A stretch of 42,530 nt of DNA, taken from assembly GCF_030699305.1 (NCBI RefSeq), contig NZ_JAUYNB010000005.1:1-42530 (forward strand). Reading direction: 5' to 3'. This document shows positions 38,241 through 42,530 of the stretch, one piece after another (position 1 is the stretch's first letter; every line of letters begins with the position of its first letter). The position numbers were made by a program, and so were the translations under genes. The notes under the pieces are model-generated. The model ran no database searches, was not told where the DNA came from, and worked only from the letters and a program-made list of their open reading frames with translations. The stretch is from Novosphingobium sp. (GTDB lineage: Bacteria > Pseudomonadota > Alphaproteobacteria > Sphingomonadales > Sphingomonadaceae).

Positions 38241-39545
38241 ATGCTCCACATCGCGATCATCGGTTCAGGCCCTGCGGGGTACTACACGGCCGAGGCCGCG
38301 CAGAAGCAGTGGGGCGATGACGTTCGGGTCGATATCTTCGATATGCTGCCGGTCCCTTACGGCCTGATCCGCTCCGGCGTGGCCCCCGATCACCAGTCGA
38401 TCAAGGGCGTGACGCGCCGCTATGAAACGACCGCCCTGTCCGACAACGTCCGCTTCGCAGGCAACGTGATGGTCGGACGCGACGTGACCGTGCCCGAACT
38501 GCAGAACCTCTACGATGCCGTCGTGCTGGCCACCGGCGCGCCGCATGACCGCAAGCTGCACCTGCCCGGCGAGGATCTGCCCGGTGTCCACGGCAGCGCA
38601 GAGTTCGTCGGCTGGTATAACGGCCACCCGCAGTTCGCGACGCTCGACCCGGACCTGAGCGGCGATACCGCCGTGGTGATCGGCATGGGCAATGTCGCGC
38701 TCGACGTCGCGCGGATCCTGTCCAAGACCCGCGCCGAATTCGTCGGCAGCGATATCGTGGGTCACGCGCTCGACGTGCTGGACACCTCGAAACTGCGGCG
38801 GGTCGTGGTGCTGGGACGGCGCGGGCCGCACCAGATCATGATGACGCCCAAGGAACTGGGCGAATTGTCGCACCTGACGCGTGCCGCCCCGCGGGTCGAT
38901 CCGCAGGACCTGCCCGAGGTGGGCGAGGACGCGCTGCTGGAGCCGGGCATGCGCAAGTCGGTCAACCACTTGCGCAGCTTCGCGGCGATCCCCGCCAGCC
39001 ACTATGCCGACACCGAGATCGAGATCGAGTTCGATTTCTTCGCCAGCCCCAGGGCGATCCTCGGCACCGACAAGGTTGAGGGGATCGAGGTTGAGCGCAC
39101 CACGGTCGAGGCTGGCCGCGCCGTCGGCACGGGCGAGACTTATGTCATCCCCGCCGGCCTGGTGGTGTGCTGCATCGGCTACCAGACCTCACCCATTCCG
39201 GACGTTCCGTTCGATGAACGCGCGGGCCGGTTCGCCAACGACGAGGGACGCATCCTGCCCGGCCTCTATTGCGCCGGCTGGGCGCGGCGCGGGCCGTCTG
39301 GCACGATCGGCACCAACCGCCCCGACGGGTTCGGGATCATCAGCAAGATCGCCGAGGATATCGGCACTGGCGCAGGCAAGCAGGGCCGCGCCGGATTCGA
39401 TGCGCTCGCGCAGGCGCGCAACCTTGAAGTCGTGACCTTCCGTGACTGGAAAAAGATCGAAGCCGCCGAAGAAGGCCGCGCCCGCGACGGCGCCCCGCGT
39501 GAAAAGTTTGTCCACGTGGACGACATGATCGCCGCGCGGGGGTGA
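38241..39545 (+). CDS. Ferredoxin-NADP(+) reductase, adrenodoxin-reductase/FprA type
   Basis: A 434-residue flavoprotein with an FAD motif GSGPAG at residues 8-13, PVPYGLIRSGVAPDH, the NADP motif VIGMGNVALDVARIL, and the C-terminal FAD block YCAGWARRGPSGTIGTNRPD, all typical of FprA and adrenodoxin reductases. It passes electrons from NADPH to a ferredoxin that could feed cytochrome P450 or Rieske oxygenases. No ferredoxin gene is adjacent; the KshA-like oxygenase 36 kb away is a possible client (inference). The start codon directly follows the phaZ stop, so the genes are coupled. Confidence 0.93.
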   Translation: MLHIAIIGSGPAGYYTAEAAQKQWGDDVRVDIFDMLPVPYGLIRSGVAPDHQSIKGVTRRYETTALSDNVRFAGNVMVGRDVTVPELQNLYDAVVLATGAPHDRKLHLPGEDLPGVHGSAEFVGWYNGHPQFATLDPDLSGDTAVVIGMGNVALDVARILSKTRAEFVGSDIVGHALDVLDTSKLRRVVVLGRRGPHQIMMTPKELGELSHLTRAAPRVDPQDLPEVGEDALLEPGMRKSVNHLRSFAAIPASHYADTEIEIEFDFFASPRAILGTDKVEGIEVERTTVEAGRAVGTGETYVIPAGLVVCCIGYQTSPIPDVPFDERAGRFANDEGRILPGLYCAGWARRGPSGTIGTNRPDGFGIISKIAEDIGTGAGKQGRAGFDALAQARNLEVVTFRDWKKIEAAEEGRARDGAPREKFVHVDDMIAARG

Positions 39546-39575
39546 ACTTTTCCGACTGTTTGGCTGGCTGACAAA

Positions 39576-39595
39576 CCCGCGCTTGCCAGCGCGGG
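39576..39595 (+). terminator. Hairpin between reductase and amidohydrolase genes
   Basis: CCCGCGCT-TGCC-AGCGCGGG is a perfect 8-bp stem with a four-base loop in the 121-base gap. No T run follows, so it may only partly terminate or may stabilise the upstream mRNA. Downstream, GGGAGAG before 39667 is the ribosome site for the next gene. Confidence 0.55.
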
Positions 39596-39666
39596 CAAGC
39601 CGTGGCTTAATCGAACGGTTAAATGGCCACCGCACAGCAGAGTCGGCCAATACGGGAGAGTTCACT

Positions 39667-41415
39667 ATGGCCACGTATGACCTGATCATCCGCAATGGCA
39701 CCATCGTCGACGGCACTGGCGCACCGCGTTTTTCCGGTGACGTCGCGGTGAAGGACGGGCTGATTGCCGCCGTCGGCACCGTGCGCGGGGACGCCGCGCA
39801 CGAAATCGACGCCGGGGGCAAGATCGTCGCACCGGGCTGGGTCGATATTCACACCCACTATGACGGGCAGGCCACCTGGGATCAGGAAATGGCTCCGTCC
39901 AGCTGGCACGGCGTGACCACGGTGGTGATGGGCAATTGCGGCGTCGGCTTTGCCCCTGCCGCGCCGGACCGTCACGAATGGCTGATCCGGCTGATGGAAG
40001 GGGTTGAGGACATCCCCGGCACCGCGCTCGCCGAAGGGATGAAGTGGGATTGGGAGACTTTCCCCGAATACCTCGACGCGCTGGAACGCCTGCCGCGCAC
40101 GGTCGATGTCGGCACCCACGTGCCCCACGGCGCGGTGCGGGCCTATGTGCTGGGTGACCGTGAAAAGCCGGGCGCGATCCCGACCGATGACGACATCGTG
40201 CAGATGGCCGCCATCGTCGAAGAAGGCGTGCGCGCCGGAGCGCTGGGCTTTTCCACCAGCCGCACCGTGATCCACAAGTCGGTCGACGGCGAAGTCGTCC
40301 CCGGCACCACCGCCACCGCAGAGGAACTGATCGCCATCGGCCGCGCGATGGGCAAAGTCGGCCACGGCGTGTTCGAACTGGCCAGCGACCTCAAGCGCGA
40401 ATGGAACGAGTTTGAGTGGATGGGGGCGATCAGCCGCGAAACCGGCCTGCCGGTGACTTTCGCCGCGCTGCAATCCATCGCCAAGGAACTGCCGCTGTCG
40501 GAACAGATCGCGGAAATGGACCGCCAGAACGCGACCGGCGCGAACATCGTCGCCGCCATCGCGCTGCGCGGCAACGGGATCATCATGGCCTGGCGCGGCA
40601 CGGTCCACCCGTTCCGCTTCCGCCCCAGCGTCGCCGAACTCGATACGCTGCCGTGGGATCAGGCGGTCGCGCGCCTGAAAGACCCCGCGTTCAAGGCCCG
40701 CGTCCTGTCCGAAGCCAACGTCTATCCTGAAAGCGATATCGTCCACCTCTACCGCGTGATCGCCGAAGGGTGGATGGCGCAGTTCGAAATGGACGCCGAT
40801 TTCGACTATGAACCCGGCCCCGATGCCAGCATCGCCGCGCGCGCAGCGGCAGCGGGCAAGTCGGCTGACGAATACGCCTATGACCTGCTGACGGCCGATG
40901 ACGGCACCGGCTTCATCTATCTGCCGATCCTCAACTATGCCGACGGAAACCTTGATTTCCTTGAGGAATTGCAGGCCCGTGACGACTGCGTCAATTCGTT
41001 GTCCGATGGCGGGGCGCATTGCGGCACGATCTGCGACGCGGCCAGCCCGACCTTCATGCTCCAGCACTGGGTCCGTGATCGCAAGCGCGGCGGGCGGCTG
41101 ACGCTGGAGCACGCGGTCAAGCGCCAGTGCCTCGACACCGCGCGGCTCTATGGCCTCGATGATCGCGGGGTAATCGCGCCGGGTTATGTCGCCGACCTCA
41201 ACGTGATCGATTTCGACAACCTGCAACTGGGCAAGCCGTGGATGGCCTTCGATCTGCCCGCCGGGGGCAAGCGGCTGTTGCAACAGGCCAAAGGCTATGT
41301 CGCCACGATCAAGTCCGGCGTTATCACGTTCGAGGATGGAACGTGGACCGGCGCGACCCCCGGCGGACTGATCCGCGGGCCGCAGCGCGCCGCCATGCTG
41401 GAGGCAGCTGAATAA
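39667..41415 (+). CDS. Amidohydrolase, N-acyl-D-amino-acid deacylase-like (copy 2)
   Basis: A 582-residue paralogue of the enzyme at 7672-9393, with the same landmarks at the same residues: His62/His64 (HTHYDGQ), Cys91 (GNCGVGFAP), the WDWETFPEYLDAL block and DGGAH near 490. The closing GYVADLNVID strand is also shared. The start MATYDLIIRNG is chosen because GGGAGAG lies close upstream. The substrate pocket differs between copies: the segment DLKREWNEFEWMG here replaces NLYSGWESELSHL there. It should hydrolyse a cyclic or linear amide, or a related bond; the reaction is unknown. It lies one base from the next gene. Confidence 0.9.
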   Translation: MATYDLIIRNGTIVDGTGAPRFSGDVAVKDGLIAAVGTVRGDAAHEIDAGGKIVAPGWVDIHTHYDGQATWDQEMAPSSWHGVTTVVMGNCGVGFAPAAPDRHEWLIRLMEGVEDIPGTALAEGMKWDWETFPEYLDALERLPRTVDVGTHVPHGAVRAYVLGDREKPGAIPTDDDIVQMAAIVEEGVRAGALGFSTSRTVIHKSVDGEVVPGTTATAEELIAIGRAMGKVGHGVFELASDLKREWNEFEWMGAISRETGLPVTFAALQSIAKELPLSEQIAEMDRQNATGANIVAAIALRGNGIIMAWRGTVHPFRFRPSVAELDTLPWDQAVARLKDPAFKARVLSEANVYPESDIVHLYRVIAEGWMAQFEMDADFDYEPGPDASIAARAAAAGKSADEYAYDLLTADDGTGFIYLPILNYADGNLDFLEELQARDDCVNSLSDGGAHCGTICDAASPTFMLQHWVRDRKRGGRLTLEHAVKRQCLDTARLYGLDDRGVIAPGYVADLNVIDFDNLQLGKPWMAFDLPAGGKRLLQQAKGYVATIKSGVITFEDGTWTGATPGGLIRGPQRAAMLEAAE

Positions 41416-41416
41416 C

Positions 41417-42430
41417 ATGAGCATGACCGTAGTCCGCGTCGGATCCCCGGCGAGCCTGGAAACCCTGTTGCCGGGCACCGCCGATGATCCCGGCCAGCCC
41501 GGCCCCGGCGAAATCCGGGTCAAGCTGGCCGCATCCTCGCTCAACTTCCATGACTTCGCGGTCGTCGCGGGGATGATCCCGACCGAGGCTGGCCGCATCC
41601 CGATGTCGGACGGTGCGGGCACGGTGGAGGCCGTTGGCGACGGCGTGACCGACTTCAAGGTCGGCGACATGGTCGTGTCCACCTTCTTCCCGGACTGGCT
41701 GGACGGCGCGGTGCCGTCCGCCTCGTTCACCCGCGTGCCCGGTGACGGAATCGATGGCTATGCCCGGCAGGCCGTGGTCACCCCGCAGCACTGGTTCACC
41801 CGCGTCCCCGCTGGCTACTCCGCTGCCGAAGCCGCCACGCTGACTTGTGCGGGCCTGACAGCATGGCGCGCGCTGTTCGTGGACGGTTCGGTCAAACCCG
41901 GAGACACGGTGCTGGTGCAAGGGACCGGCGGCGTTTCGATCTTTGCGCTGCAATTCGCCAAAGCGGCAGGCGCGCGGGTGATTGCCACCAGTTCTTCCGA
42001 CGAAAAGCTGGAACGCTTGAAGGCGCTCGGCGCGGATCAGCTGATCAACTACAAGGAAAACCCGGCCTGGGGCATGAAAGTGCTGGAACTGACCGGCAGC
42101 GTCGGCGTAGATACCGTGGTTGAAATCGGCGGATCGGGCACGCTCGACCAGTCGATGATGGCCACCCGCGTCGGCGGGCACGTGGCGCTGATCGGGGTGC
42201 TGGCTGGATTTGCCGGTCCGGTCCAGACCGCGCTCCTCATGGCCAAGAACCTGCGTGTCCAGGGCCTGACCGTGGGCAGCCGCGCCCAGCAACTGGCGAT
42301 GATCGCCGGGATCGAGGCCAACGGGATCAAGCCGGTGATTTCCGATCACTTCCCGCTGGTCGAACTGGCCGATGCGTTCCGCCATCAGGCCGCCAACAAG
42401 CACTTCGGCAAGATCGTGGTCGATATCTGA
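41417..42430 (+). CDS. Zinc-free MDR-family NAD(P)-dependent oxidoreductase
   Basis: A 337-residue medium-chain dehydrogenase/reductase. It has the GroES-like N-terminus (AASSLNFHDFAVVAG), ATLTCAGLTAWRAL, and the nucleotide-binding GTGGVS within VLVQGTGGVSIFALQFAKAAG. The four-Cys structural zinc lobe and the catalytic Cys-His set of classical alcohol dehydrogenases are absent, so it is closer to quinone oxidoreductases and enoyl reductases. It follows the amidohydrolase by one base (TAA-C-ATG), so it should act on the same pathway intermediate. A second ATG two codons later is possible. Terminator-like hairpin downstream. Confidence 0.9.
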   Translation: MSMTVVRVGSPASLETLLPGTADDPGQPGPGEIRVKLAASSLNFHDFAVVAGMIPTEAGRIPMSDGAGTVEAVGDGVTDFKVGDMVVSTFFPDWLDGAVPSASFTRVPGDGIDGYARQAVVTPQHWFTRVPAGYSAAEAATLTCAGLTAWRALFVDGSVKPGDTVLVQGTGGVSIFALQFAKAAGARVIATSSSDEKLERLKALGADQLINYKENPAWGMKVLELTGSVGVDTVVEIGGSGTLDQSMMATRVGGHVALIGVLAGFAGPVQTALLMAKNLRVQGLTVGSRAQQLAMIAGIEANGIKPVISDHFPLVELADAFRHQAANKHFGKIVVDI

Positions 42431-42440
42431 TATCGGACGG

Positions 42441-42465
42441 GAGGGGCTTCATCCGCTCCCCTTTT
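42441..42465 (+). terminator. Rho-independent-like terminator of the phaC operon
   Basis: GAGGGGC, a seven-base loop and GCTCCCC (one G-U pair, one mismatch), followed directly by TTTT, lie 11 bases past the final stop. This is the only hairpin on the plus strand of the window with a clear T run. Confidence 0.65.
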
Positions 42466-42473
42466 CACCAGTT

Positions 42474-42530
42474 CCGTTCGTGTCGAGCGAAGTCGAGACA
42501 CGGGGCGCGGGCGTGTCTCGACTTCGCTCG
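42474..42530. repeat. Sphingomonad-type palindromic repeat, copy C (cut by window end)
   Basis: The left arm is CCGTTCGTGTCGAGCGAAGT then CGAGACAC, followed by a loop and GTGTCTCGACTTCGCTCG, where the sequence stops inside the right arm. It is the mirror situation of copy A at the other edge. Confidence 0.88.

Noticed and set aside
38241..39545. Glutamate synthase small subunit-like protein
   Set aside because: The PVPYGLIRSGVAPDH and WARRGPSGTIGTNRPD blocks are specific to FprA/adrenodoxin-type reductases.
39619..41730. Leftward open frame of 703 codons opposite amidohydrolase copy 2
   Set aside because: Antisense artefact across two recognised genes.

Overview
The window reads as chromosomal DNA of an alphaproteobacterium, most likely a sphingomonad (Novosphingobium/Sphingobium-like). 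This rests on high GC, a large TonB-dependent receptor beside oxygenase genes, COQ4-family and D-aminoacylase-like genes in catabolic clusters, and a palindromic repeat with arms built on TCGAGCGAAGTCGAGAC. That repeat occurs at both ends of the window (cut off by each edge) and once inside, so the sequence may be a complete contig broken at repeats. The genus call is inference.

Region 1 (1-9902) is a catabolic cluster: an SDR dehydrogenase facing away from an HSL-type esterase, then a Rieske oxygenase, a TonB receptor, a flavin reductase, a COQ4-like protein, an N-acyl-D-amino-acid deacylase-like amidohydrolase and an NTF2-fold protein. It looks like uptake plus oxygenation and hydrolysis of a hydrophobic, perhaps steroid- or terpene-like compound; the substrate cannot be read from the sequence.

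Region 2 (9903-15639) holds a HerA-like ATPase, a secreted beta-propeller/amidohydrolase fusion, hspQ and tRNA-Ser(CGA).

Region 3 (15640 to about 28300) looks like a decayed genomic island beside the tRNA. It starts with an integrase N-terminus carrying an in-frame stop. On the minus strand it carries a tightly spaced five-gene cluster: TpsB pore, TpsA exoprotein with about 73 Pro-Thr repeats, L,D-transpeptidase-like protein, DUF6065-JmjC fusion, SAM methyltransferase. Next come IS5-transposase and moeA fragments, then an overlapping tetR-hlyD-permease-ATPase operon with a perfect palindromic operator. The five-gene cluster is the best candidate for an undescribed system: a two-partner secretion system with its own putative modification and anchoring enzymes.

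Region 4 (28445-35541) is core-like: lepA and two tandem paralogous PAS-GGDEF-EAL-PilZ proteins.

Region 5 (35683-42430) is a probable operon: PHA synthase, mcl-PHA-depolymerase-like hydrolase, ferredoxin-NADP reductase, a second amidohydrolase paralogous to that in region 1, and a zinc-free MDR oxidoreductase. The two amidohydrolases tie regions 1 and 5 together functionally.
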